From contig PDUO01000017.1 of the NCBI GenBank assembly GCA_003008705.1, positions 1,040,889 through 1,090,242 on the forward strand: DNA of 49,354 nucleotides, read 5' to 3'. This document shows, piece after piece, positions 13,101 to 22,594 of the stretch; position 1 is the first letter of the stretch; every line of letters begins with the position of its first letter. The DNA is from Pezicula radicicola. Lineage: Eukaryota; Ascomycota; Leotiomycetes; Helotiales; Dermateaceae. The position numbers and the translations under genes are program-made. The notes under the pieces are model-generated. The model did no database searches, was not told the DNA's origin, and saw nothing but the letters and a program-made list of their open reading frames with translations.

Positions 13101-13701
13101 TTACTGTAAGGTACTGACCCCCTCTAGACTTCCAAATTTCTTCACCTTTTGTATTCATTAGTGCCTGATATGTAAAATGTCGGACTAACACATACCTCGC
13201 TGCAAGCCTTCTGAAACAAATCCTTAAACTCCGCATAACCTTTGATCGTATAATTCTGAGTCTTATCTTTGGTAACAGCCTTCATCTTCTCGATGCCATC
13301 CACGATTGCCTGGCGTTTCGTCAAAGGCTCTGTTCCTTCCAGATCCTTCTCCATCTCATCGAGTAGCGCACGCGTTTCCTTTATGATGTTCGCCTTGGAG
13401 ATCATGTCAGCGGAAGCAATGCACCAGACCAACATATATGCGCGTACCAAATCACCTCGTTCCATGTACATGAATGCACAAGCTCCCATCGCACCCCGAT
13501 CCGTTTTGACCTGTGCACTGCCCTTCATCCTCTCCTCATAGATTTGTTTGTTCCTATCACTTCTCTTTGTGATGGTGTCGTACTGCTCCGTCAAAGCTTG
13601 GACTCTCTGTTCGAGCGCTTTCTTCTCGGCTATGAGGCCACTTTCTTCGTCTTTATTATTGTTAGCGCGTTTAAAAATACATATACTGTAAACGTACCCA
13701 T
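13101..13701 (-). CDS. Small coiled-coil hypothetical protein
   Basis: Proposed model: ATGG at 13698-13701, intron 13651-13697 (47 nt; GTACGT donor, GCTAAC branch), central exon 13196-13650, intron 13146-13195 (50 nt; GTATGT donor, CACTAATGA branch), last exon 13101-13145 ending in TAA. The tiny first exon fits because the upstream frame only joins in phase after this splice, giving a start MDEESGLIAEKK. If the second intron is not removed the frame ends at 13142 with NEYKR. The protein is charged and helical: a heptad-like segment (AEKKALEQRVQALTEQYDTI) comes first, then an Ala/Met-rich middle and a Lys-rich end. No signal peptide or known domain was recognised. A 61-bp tandem repeat lies immediately upstream of the ATG and would form its 5' leader or promoter. 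The function is unknown. Confidence 0.65.
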
Positions 13702-13930
13702 TTTCGTTGCGCAGGTTGAAGTTGGAGAATGTAGAGTGGGTCTGCAACGGAAAGTTCGTTGCGCAGGTAGAAGTTGAAGAATGTGAAGGATTCAGAGTGG
13801 GTCTGCAACGGGAAGTTCGTTGCGGAGGTTGAAGTCGAAGAATGTGAAGGATTCAGAGTGGGTCTGCAACGGGAAGTTCGTTGCGGAGGTTGAAGTTGAA
13901 GAAGAAAGTTTAGCTCCGTTGTTGATAATC
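13702..13930. repeat. 61-bp tandem repeat upstream of the coiled-coil gene
   Basis: The motif GTTCGTTGCG begins units at 13754, 13815 and 13876 (period 61), with a shortened first unit from about 13702. Each unit continues with GAAGTTGAAGAATGTGAAGG and a GGGTCTGCAACGG block. The last unit passes into a second direct repeat (TTGAAGTTGAAGAAGAAAG at 13890 and 13931, period 41). The array abuts the start codon at 13701, so copy number would change the leader length. Confidence 0.85.
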
Positions 13931-14289
13931 TTGAAGTTGAAGAAGAAAGGTTAGCTCCGTTGCTGATAAATTAAGCGAGCCCTCGAAGGTGAATGTGCAA
14001 CTTTGCTATGTTCAAACCTGAGATGCGAGGTGAATCTGAGCATGCTAAATTTGTTGTGCCTATCAGTGTAATTTACCGATTTCTGACCTATGCGCTATAT
14101 GCCTTTATATCCCATAACTTTTGAAATAGAAATAATTAAAAGGCAACCTTAGAGTTATTTAAATTATTTTAAATTTAAACTATACGTTTATATGTCTTAC
14201 TTCTATAATATATCTTATTTTTATAAGCTTATAATAAGATTTACAGAAGTTATAAAAATCGAGGTTTTTATAGTAGTATATATAAGGGA

Positions 14290-14494
14290 GCTTAATTTTT
14301 TTAAATTTATATATAAAGACACCTTTCTTACAGCAATTTAATAACGCCCTTATAAAAATATAGCTCTATATTACGAAAAGGTAATAGGGGGTATAAATTA
14401 CCTTTTTATAATATAGCGCTATATTTTTATAAGGGTGTTATTGAGTTGCTGCAAGAAAGGTGTCTTTTTATATATAAATTCGAAAAAATCAAGG
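14290..14494. mobile_element. 205-bp palindromic foldback (MITE-like) element
   Basis: The left arm 14290-14385 and right arm 14397-14494 are near-perfect inverted complements of about 96 bp with an 11-base loop at 14386-14396. Both arms carry AAAGACACCTTTCTT, CAGCAA, CCCTTATAAAAATATAG and AAAAGGTAAT. The differences between arms are mostly C-to-T or G-to-A in the left arm, compatible with RIP on one side. It sits in a 480-bp AT-rich pocket (about 14130-14610). No coding capacity. No clear target duplication was found, so the superfamily is not assigned. Confidence 0.8.
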
Positions 14495-14834
14495 TAGACT
14501 CTCTTACTTTACAGTAGTACATTTGTACCTATTTCTATAATTATTAATAATAAAATATAGAGTATATAAAACCCTTTAAAATTAAAAATATAGATTATTA
14601 ATGTAATTTAGCACAGGCGTACATTTCTCCAAAGTCCCGCAGCCTCGTATATTTGTTTGTTTTTTTCGTTGACATCATGGAATTCTTTGTCTTTCTTGTT
14701 ATCCCCCTGTTGCTCCCAAGTTCAGGCCGTGTTTGTAATGCATTCATTATATCAGATTCAGTAAAATGATGGCTATGGAAGTTAAATAATAAAAAGAATT
14801 CTTATTATCCGCGTACAGTGGTAGCCTGCAAGTT

Positions 14835-15958
14835 TCAAGGTTTTTGGGGACGAAAGTTATCAAAAGGCGCCTCATGCTTCACACTTTCCCAAACAGCCTT
14901 AATCTTCTCGACAACCGAATCCTCTAACGGCCCATTCTTCAGCCCTTCCAAAGTACGTCCTAACTGCTCAGACTTCAAGGCACCCAAGATAATTCCATCT
15001 CCAAACTCCTTACTCAAATAACTGTTATAAGCAACCCACCGATAACTCAAATCCGCCTTCGAGATCCCCGATTCTTTGGATATTGCATCCCAATCTTTCA
15101 AAGCTGCAATGAAACTCGGCTTATTGTACAAACTGTTGAATAACTCGCCATAATCGATACTTCTATCCCAACGACTTCCTGCCCTTGTTGCGGAACCGGC
15201 TTCTGAAAAGAACTCTGCGGATTTGGTGAGGAATCCGCCAGCGAGAGCACCGTATGCGTAGAATGAGATCTTGAGCTTGCGGAGGAGGGGAAATAATTCC
15301 TCTTCAGCGTGTCGGGCAACTGGATTGTAGCTGCCTTGGAAGACTGTGGGAAGGACATAGCCTTTTGAGGAGCAGTAGTCGTAAACTTCTTGCACTTGAG
15401 CTGGGAGGAAATTGGAAATACCGAACTTGAACTTTGTTAGGTGACTGTAGAGTAAATTTGGCTAACTAGGAGTGACTTACACGTTTGAACTTTCCTTCTA
15501 GGTATAGCTTCTGAATAGCATCCAAGGTCTGTGGAAATGGTGTTTCTGGGTCAGGTGCATGAAGGAAGTATGTTTCCACCTATGCATGCAAGTCATCATT
15601 TAATAATTCGAAAATAAGACAAAGGTATTCGAGCTTACATTTTCAACACGCAATTTTTCAAGAGACGCCGCTGCTGATTTCAAGATTACTTCATAGTTCC
15701 CTCCTCCAGGTTTCCATTCTGCCTTAGTGTGAATGGTGAACTTTTTTGGAAGTCCTTCATCGCCAATTCCTTGCTCACTTCCTGGCTAAGGCTCACTTAG
15801 TCATTGATGAATACCAAATTTGAGAGGGCGGGAGTTCTTACGTAAAGTGCAGCCGTATCAAGATCTTTGACGTTATATGCGTCGAGAATATCTACGAATT
15901 CCTTAGAAGCACATGTTGGAAAAGGGACTCCAAATATGCGCTTGATTTCTGCAGTCAT
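14835..15958 (-). CDS. Aldo-keto reductase, AKR7/aflatoxin-aldehyde-reductase-like
   Basis: Predicted NADPH-dependent cytosolic reductase of aldehydes or ketones, 319 residues. Exons: 15842-15958, 15639-15785, 15481-15579 and 14835-15431; introns of 56, 59 and 49 nt all have GT-AG ends, and the exon sum is in frame. The catalytic tetrad is visible: Asp34 and Tyr39 (LDTAALY), Lys60 (HTKAEW), His95 (YFLHAPDPETP). Family signatures follow: EGKFKRFKFGISNF, PTVFQGSYNP, EEELFPLLRKL, FYAYGALAGGFLT, and a C-terminal barrel end with IILGALKSEQL. Length matches the family (about 320-340). There is no signal peptide. It is the first metabolic gene left of the P450/FMO/MFS group but is separated from it by the NLR, so cluster membership is uncertain. 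The substrate is not predictable. Confidence 0.93.
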
Positions 15959-16850
15959 GATCGCGAATATTGTATAGTAGTTGAACTTTTCAGTGACTGT
16001 ACGACAAAAGAGTTTGACCGAAAATAAAAAATATTATTGAAGAATATCGAGGCTGTGGCACAGCGACTTCCCCTCTGTATTTATCCCCATCTTCATCTTG
16101 GACCGCCGACTCGGAGGACAAGAGAAGTTTGTGGTCCTCATGAAGTAAGCACTATCTACTCATAATGACACCATATGTACAGAAATGTTCTACCATGTGT
16201 TACCTTTCAAAGGCATTTTGTAACTGACTTTGCCGATCTCCGCACGACCGTTGGATAGAGTAAAATTTGCTGGCGTCAGCAAAGCGTAAAGCGTATTCAC
16301 AGGTGCCTTCAATTGTTCCAGCTTTAAATAGACCCTTTTTACATTCTATGACATTAATTTTTTAGATCAACCGAGTTTTGAAATAAGGCCTGTGAATTTC
16401 TTGTTGCTTTTCGCATGACTGTAGATCAATTCTCGCTCTTGTTTTGTTTATATAAGGATCGATATCTTTTGCATTGTACAGACATGTAAGAACAGCTCTA
16501 GCCAAAAGTTTATGTCGCTTAATTAAGTCCGGAACTCGATACAAGAAGAAAAAAGAATATATTGTACCATTCAGATAATATCCAGCAATCCCTAGCAAAT
16601 TCCGTATCTTATATAGCTGCAGGTAAATCGCTATAAGAATTGCTAAATAGTCAAATTTGACGGCAAAGGGAAGGGGGGGGAATCACATGACTATTCCTCG
16701 ACACTCTTCACTGTTTAACACACATGCACTTCCGCTTAGTTACCAAGTAGAATCTAAACACACTTAGTTAGATTCAGGTTAATCTCAAACACTTTAACAA
16801 CCCACAGAATGCCTCGTAGCAGCATAGAGGAGCCTGCTCAGTAGTACACA
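15959..16850. other. Intergenic; reductase promoter side, no gene seen
   Basis: Nearly 900 bp upstream of the aldo-keto reductase. A 78-codon minus-strand open frame at 16362-16598 has no domain and no splice partners. There is a short poly-G run near 16673. Nothing else is recognisable. Confidence 0.5.
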
Positions 16851-17077
16851 CGTGACGAGAGTAGCTCGCTTATCTTCGGGAATATAAGCCGAACCCTATC
16901 CTATCTCGCCGAGCACATATTATGAAATACGCATCCAAAGCCATAAGCTTCCTTAAACTGAAGCCACTCTCAATTCAAATAACTCATAAACCCTCAAACC
17001 TTACCATGTCATCCAACCTCTCAACAACCGCAACAACCACAACCAAACCCCACCCCCTCTTCAAAGATATACAGTAA
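16851..17077 (+). repeat. Partial duplicate of the NDT-gene promoter and 5' end
   Basis: This block matches 21591-21865 in the same orientation: an ACACGTG box, then GCTCGCTTA, CTTCGGGA and TATAAGCCGAACCCTATC, then both in-frame ATGs and the Ser/Thr-rich start of the protein. The downstream copy has about 22 extra bases just before its first ATG. Similarity stops abruptly after the CACCCCCTCTTCAAAGA segment. The NLR gene lies between the two copies. Confidence 0.88.
16922..17077 (+). pseudogene. Truncated 5' fragment of the NDT-like gene
   Basis: An open frame of 51 codons aligns without gaps to the N-terminus of the protein encoded at 21692-22324: the first 28 residues (beginning MKYASKA, against MNYAIRA) are followed by MSSNLSTT against MSSNPSTT, and the frame ends in HPLFKDIQ and two stops. 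The entire catalytic domain is missing. Promoter and both start codons are preserved, so a short peptide could still be made, but there is no evidence that it is functional. Confidence 0.85.
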
Positions 17078-17233
17078 TAATACCCTCTAGGAAATAATCT
17101 TCTTTCTAGTTGTACCTCCTTCTAAGAAGTATAGACAAAGTGTAGGTAGCTTTTAGGCCATTATATATTGTTCTACGTCATCTAAAGCAAGACTACACCA
17201 TGCGTTCGACCTATTTAGAGATCACATTATAGG

Positions 17234-20200
17234 TCACTGGTTTCTCCCCCAAAGCGATCTATCGGGGTGGGAAGCTTCTGGGACAAACAGATGTGAAGGC
17301 AGGCCTCCTAATCGCCTTTCATGTTCCCTCATTGCTGCGATATCTTGCAACATTCGATTCCTCACTGGCAACTCCTTCCACTCCGAAACCAACGTCGCCG
17401 AGAAGTTATTGTGACTATTGAGCTCTGCTTGATCTTCATCGAATTGTAACAACCAATTCTCACCACGATCTAAAGTTGTTACCGGTTCGTTCCCGGTTCT
17501 CAACATGTCGGCGACCGACTTGTAACCGTATCGAAGTGCAACCTCGTAGGGAAAATTTCCAAAAACGTCACGCAGAAAAGGATCTGCTCCTTTCCGAAGA
17601 AGATGTGCGACAACGCGTTCTTGGCCTAGTACAGCAGCGAAGTGCAATGGGGTTCGGCCATACAGGAGTTGGCTATTTGCATCTGCACCAGCATCAAGCA
17701 GAACTTCGACGGTGTCTTCTCGACCACCTTCGAGCGCCTTGTAGAGAGGCGTTGCACCCTGGGAACTCCTTGCATTCACATCAACACCGCAAGCTAATAA
17801 AAGCTGTACGGCTTCCTTGCTACCGGAGTATGCAGCATAGTGGATGGCTGCTTCTGAGTCTTCTTCCAGAACACTTTCATATCCACCTGATGCACCCCGG
17901 AAGCCAAGCGATGATACAGGTCTGAAAGACTCTCCCACAGGATTATCCATGGCAGGGCGCAATTGCTGAATAGCGCTTGTTATGTGAGGATTGGCACCAC
18001 GGCCGAGTAGGAGGTAAATAGCTTCGGTATTGCCTCTCTCAGCAGCAATATGAAGAGCGGTAGTGCCTTTCAAGCTCCTCTTGTCAGGATGCACTCCCTG
18101 ATCTAACAAGGCCTCCATTGTCTTAAGTTGATTCGAATCAACCGCAACGTGAAGACCACTCATACCCCTATAACTATCCCAAGTACCTCTCCGGTCTAAT
18201 TCCGACGCACAAAAAGACTCTACCGAACAGAGCTGATCATTTAGTCTTCGAACATCAGCGGGCCGAAGGCCTCTGACAATCTCTGAAAATCCATACTTGC
18301 ATACCGCAAAAAAAGGGTCGGGTTCTTTTGTGTAGCGCAAGCCGTGATAGAAATGTGGAGGGTCATATTTCCACTTCATAAATCGATATGAAACAGTGGC
18401 ATAAGTACAGATATCATCGAACAGAAAGGAGCTCAGAAGGGGGAAGAGAAAGCGGTGCCTGGTTTCTGAGGTAAGTTTAGAGCAATGATATCCCCAACTG
18501 ACGCGTGCGTAAATGTTAAAGGCCTCACTGAGAGAAGTGAGCGACTTAGAAGAGTCAGAAAATAACGCCTTGAGGCATCCCTGCGCAGGCTCGAGGTGTA
18601 TAATGTCATCATCGAATAGGTCCTCCAGGTATTCTCGAACCGACAAATGTGCGAAGCGAAAAGTATCATCATTCCAGTCCACAACAAGGAGGTTGCAAGT
18701 CAAGTCCAGAATGGACTGTACCGAAAGGTCGCAACAGGAATCGGCATCGTCGACTGCTATAGCAGTAATTAGATCTTTGGTGTGAATTAAGTCCTTTGCA
18801 GCAAGGGTCCATGTCAAAATCTTCTTTGCGATTCGCCGGCTGTTTGCCGCTGAACACTCAATCTGATTGTAGATAGTCCCGTAGAGTTCTGAGAGTGTTT
18901 TGGGAAGCCTTCCGAGTTCCGTTCTGACGTCTGATTCCACTTTCATGCGGTAAGGATTGCAAAGATTCTGTAGTTGCAAAGATACCCATCGAAACCTACG
19001 ACGCGTGAGCCTAATAAGAATACAGATGGGTTGATATACGCCTTACATTCCTTGTGCGCCGTCTTCCAGGGTTTTGGCCAATAAGTCCTTCAAGTTACTG
19101 GAGACATTTCCATGGAGGAGCGTCTTATGGTCAATTGCTTTCTCAATCTCGACTCTGATGAATCTTCGGATATCCCCAGCATTGTCTTGCGAGTCAATAT
19201 ATATGTTTGGGGAGCCGTCCAAGTGGCAAACAATATCGCCATCATCACGGCTCGTAACAAATACTTTGACTACATTGGAGGATCTTTGAATGATCTCGTT
19301 AAGCGCGCTGAAAAGCTCATGTCGGCGCTCTGGATCGCACTCATCGAGTGCGTCGATGATGATAGTCGCTGGATTTTGGTTCGTGAGTTCCAAAATAAGA
19401 GAAAGCGTGCTACTAAAGTTAGGTTCTATTAGTCCACACCCTTTATCTCGCTCTGTCTTGAACTTGGCCAGTGTAGCCTGTTGCACCGGTATGTTTGGGC
19501 TTGGCGAAGATAGTTGCCGTGCAATACACCTTAAGATTTCAAGGGGGTTGGCTCGATTAGGCTCGGCAGGATCTCGAACGCAATAAAAATATGCGAATCC
19601 TAAGGCTGAATTGCTGGGAGCTTTCTGAAAGCACTCATCAATAACGATAGATCTGGCAGGAGTGATTAGCACTACTCTTATGTTGTGGGATTAGGAGCAC
19701 ATACGCAAGTTTAGTCTTCCCCGAACCAGGGATTCCATGCAACCACAAAATCGACGAGTAACTTGAAGTAGACCATTCCTGAAATTGAGACTTCTGAAGC
19801 ATCCATTGACCTGAATCAATCAAACGATCTGATCTCACATTATCGTGGTGTTGGGAATAGGGTATCTGGGAAAGCCATTCAAGAGCCCTCAGCCGCTCAG
19901 TTCTATCCAGACCATCTTGATATTCATCAACCTTGGTCGACAATCTGAACAATGGGTCCTCAAGAGTTTTTAAAAGAGAGTATAGACCTTGTAGCTGATT
20001 CATGTGACCATCTGCAATTATATGCATGTCGGCCATCAAACTTGAAAGGGTGGCATTTATTGTTGTGGTGCTCTGATTCACCTCACCAACAGTGTGTGAC
20101 GTCTTCTGCTGCAGTTCGATCGAAACCAGCTGAGCGTCCCTTTCTACCTCTACTTGCCTTTTTCGCACATCTTGCAATAACTGATCTAGAGTCGTGTCTC

Positions 20201-20881
20201 CGACCTTTACGAGACTCTTGGCAAACCGCAATGCTGCGCTCTCATCATAATAATGCAGCGCCTTCCCCAGAAAAGCCAAAATAGCGGCGTAAACTGATAC
20301 AAGCGAACGTTTCAAACGATCTGTTGCAGATGAATCACATCGTAGGTAAAGACTTTCGAACAGGCTGTATCGAGCAATGAGGTTGGCAGTAATCTCCAGA
20401 CCTTCGATCATCGCTCCAAAAATCTGACTATCATTAATTGCCCACTGCTATACGTTAGGTCAAATGTTCGTAGACACATGATAGGGATATGTGAACAGAC
20501 CTGGAGGAGTAGATGCACACCTGCCCAAGGCAATGCAGCATGACCGGGGTCAAACTGGACCGCGACGTCACCGATCATCATGAAATTGTTCACCCACTTT
20601 ATTATCTTCTCGAACACATCTCGTAATATGATGGACTTCCCATTTCGTTTGAGCTTCCAACGCTTCTCGAGGCACTCTGCTCGTCGCTGCTCGGCCAAAG
20701 CAAGCACATCGTTTATAATGTCCAGTTTCGCTGCTCGTTGAAAGTTGACGAGAGTATGATCCTGACTATTGAAAGAGAGAGCTGCTTGGCTCCACAGATC
20801 TTCGGGTTTTCTTCGACAAGCCAACCTCATTAGTTGAACGTCGGCTTGACCCGGGGAGGAGGAATATTTAGCCTTACTCAA
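17234..20881 (-). CDS. NACHT-ankyrin NLR-type STAND protein with fungal N-terminal domain
   Basis: A 1,163-residue signal-transducing NTPase of the fungal NLR class. Exons: 20501-20881, 19705-20447, 19047-19652 and 17234-18995; introns of 53, 52 and 51 nt. Splicing restores known joins: LLLQ to QWAINDSQIFGAMIEGLE, SGKTKLA to SIVIDE, and GAQGM to FRWVSLQLQ. Domains: residues about 40-330, fungal STAND N-terminal region (DUF7708-like; FDPGHAALPWAGVHLLLQ); NACHT with Walker A GIPGSGKT at about 364-371 and Walker B IIIDALDE near 475; winged-helix-like segment with FAHLSVREYLE; six ankyrin-type repeats at about 850-1110 (SGLHVAV, TALHIAA, AAIHYAA, TPLYKAL, TPLHFAA, FPYEVAL). Repeats 3-5 are the best conserved. 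In fungi such proteins act in self/non-self recognition and regulated cell death. It is divergent from the NDT-like gene and bracketed by a duplicated piece of that gene. All key motifs are intact. Confidence 0.95.
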
Positions 20882-21590
20882 GTGACGCCGTGTGTTGAGG
20901 ACACGGCTGAGGTAAAACGTGAGCTGTCATTGAGGAATTCACTATCAGCAAATCTTAAAGGGACTCTAACACAATATTGAAGGACGGAAGGATATGTTAT
21001 CGTGAGTGTAGTGCTGCCTGGATGTTAGGGATCAGCATTTGTGACGAGAGGCTCTGGGCTGACTGGGTCCAAAAGTTTCCCTTGGGGAGGTGGTTCAAAT
21101 ATTGACGGCACATGATCATAGAGGCTTAGATCCCAGAACAGCTTGTTGTTGAACTCCGGAGCCTATTATCTACTGGAAATTTAATAATACTTAGGTACCT
21201 AGTTTGAAATTGTGTTAGTTTATAAAATAGCCTTAAATTAGCATCGAATCAAAGTTTACAGTGCGTTCGGTCCCCAGAAGCTTGTAAGGTAGATAGGTAC
21301 TCTTAAGAATTGAAATCGATCGATATAATCAGTGGCTTACCACCTAAACGGAATTAAGCTAGGCTTGAGGAAGAAGCAAGCAAGGCTAGGCGTACGTAAC
21401 CGTAACAACTTATCACTATTACGACTAGACTTTTCTAAGACTATCCGCACGCAATGGATTCTTTTCTTAAAAAGAAAAATTTGAACTAGGTTCTTGTAAC
21501 GTGCCTTACTATTATAACCAAGAAATCTATTTTTGTAAAGACTACTATAATGTATTTGCCCGACAGAACATCTAGAGAAGCTCCACCTTA
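20882..21590. other. Divergent intergenic region between NLR and NDT-like gene
   Basis: About 0.7-0.8 kb serves as upstream sequence for both genes. The minus-strand open frame at 21337-21600 has no recognisable domain. No shared operator was recognised beyond the NDT-side promoter block described separately. Confidence 0.5.
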
Positions 21591-21593
21591 GAG

Positions 21594-21691
21594 CACACAC
21601 GTGGTGTGAAATGCTCGCTTAGCTTCGGGAGTATAAGCCGAACCCTATCTCTCGCAGAGCCTTACACCCTCAATCTCACCAAACACATATT
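21594..21691 (+). promoter_or_regulatory. Promoter of the NDT-like gene, conserved in its truncated copy
   Basis: Contains ACACGTGG, GCTCGCTTAGCTTCGGGAG and a TATA-like TATAAGCC element about 65-70 bp before the first ATG. The same string of elements in the same order is found at about 16851-16921 upstream of the truncated copy, which acts as a footprint of preserved sequence. Confidence 0.55.
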
Positions 21692-21775
21692 ATGAACTAC
21701 GCAATCAGAGCCGCTATATGCCGTAAACAGAAACAATTCTCAATTCCAGCAATTCCTAAGCCCAAAACCATCACC

Positions 21776-22324
21776 ATGTCGTCCAATCCCTCAACCACAA
21801 CCTCAACCATTATCACAACAAGTTCTACAACAACAGCCCACCCCCTCTTCAAAGAAATAAACGCACCAAACCGACCCCCAATAACAACCCATCCCACAAT
21901 CTTCCTAGCCGGTTCAATAGCAGATAACTACCATTCCCTCATCACCTCAACCCTACATCACCTCCCAATAACAATCCTAAATCCCCTCCGTCCAGACTGG
22001 TCTTCCTTACTCCCTGAAAACATCAACAATGCTCCTTTCCGAGAACAAGTTACTTGGGAATTAGATATGCAAGAAGTTGCTGATTTAGTAATCGTTTATT
22101 TTGCTAAAGGAACTGAGGCTCCTATTTCTTTGTTGGAGTTGGGAATGGCTGTTAGGAGGGGGGAGGACAGGACTTTAGTGGGTGTGGCGGAGGGGTATAA
22201 GAAGGAGGGAAATGTTAGGGTTGTTTGTGAACGATTTGGGGTTAGGTGTTTTGGGGGGTTGGAAGAGTTGAGGGGAGGTGTTTTGGAGGTTGTTAGGGGG
22301 TTGGTGGACAGTAGGGGGAATTAG
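21776..22324 (+). CDS. Nucleoside 2-deoxyribosyltransferase-like protein
   Basis: Intronless, 182 residues from the ATG at 21776, which has a strong CACCATG context; an in-frame ATG at 21692 would add 28 basic/hydrophobic residues (210 in total). A Ser/Thr-rich N-terminal tail is followed from about residue 42 by the Nuc_deoxyri_tr-type fold: IFLAGSIADN, then ILNPLRPDW, then QVTWELDMQEVADLVIVYF with Glu95 as the likely catalytic-region acid, and PISLLELGM with Glu121. Known family members exchange or hydrolyse N-glycosidic bonds of nucleosides or nucleotides; the fungal clade's substrate is not established, so the reaction is inferred. The neighbouring NLR is divergent, and the P450 gene is convergent 270 bp downstream. 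A truncated second copy lies at 16922-17077. Confidence 0.85.
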   Translation: MSSNPSTTTSTIITTSSTTTAHPLFKEINAPNRPPITTHPTIFLAGSIADNYHSLITSTLHHLPITILNPLRPDWSSLLPENINNAPFREQVTWELDMQEVADLVIVYFAKGTEAPISLLELGMAVRRGEDRTLVGVAEGYKKEGNVRVVCERFGVRCFGGLEELRGGVLEVVRGLVDSRGN

Positions 22325-22594
22325 GAGGCTGGTTTGGGGTGGCTGGCTTAGTTGAAGATAGTTTGCTTCACTAATTTGTGGTATTGCAATAATATGAAGC
22401 TCTGTCTTCAGTAATCTGAGATGACTAGATATTGTTTTTAAAGGAATTCGTTTCTCTCTATTCATATTTGCCTCTACTTGTCTATCTGGACTATTATCTA
22501 GATGCTGAGACAGTGCGTTGTGCTCTACTAACCTTAAAATACATCATTCATTCTTCAACTTAAACTCCCTCGCCTACCACTAGCCCTTCAAATC

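Noticed and set aside
16362..16598. Minus-strand 78-codon hypothetical protein
   Set aside because: Composition is not protein-like and there is no intron support or family similarity.
17476..17925. Plus-strand ORF of 149 codons
   Set aside because: It lies entirely antisense to the ankyrin region of the NLR and has no domain; it is a shadow of the repeats.
22175..22465. Minus-strand ORF over the NDT 3' end
   Set aside because: It is antisense to conserved catalytic codons of the NDT-like gene.
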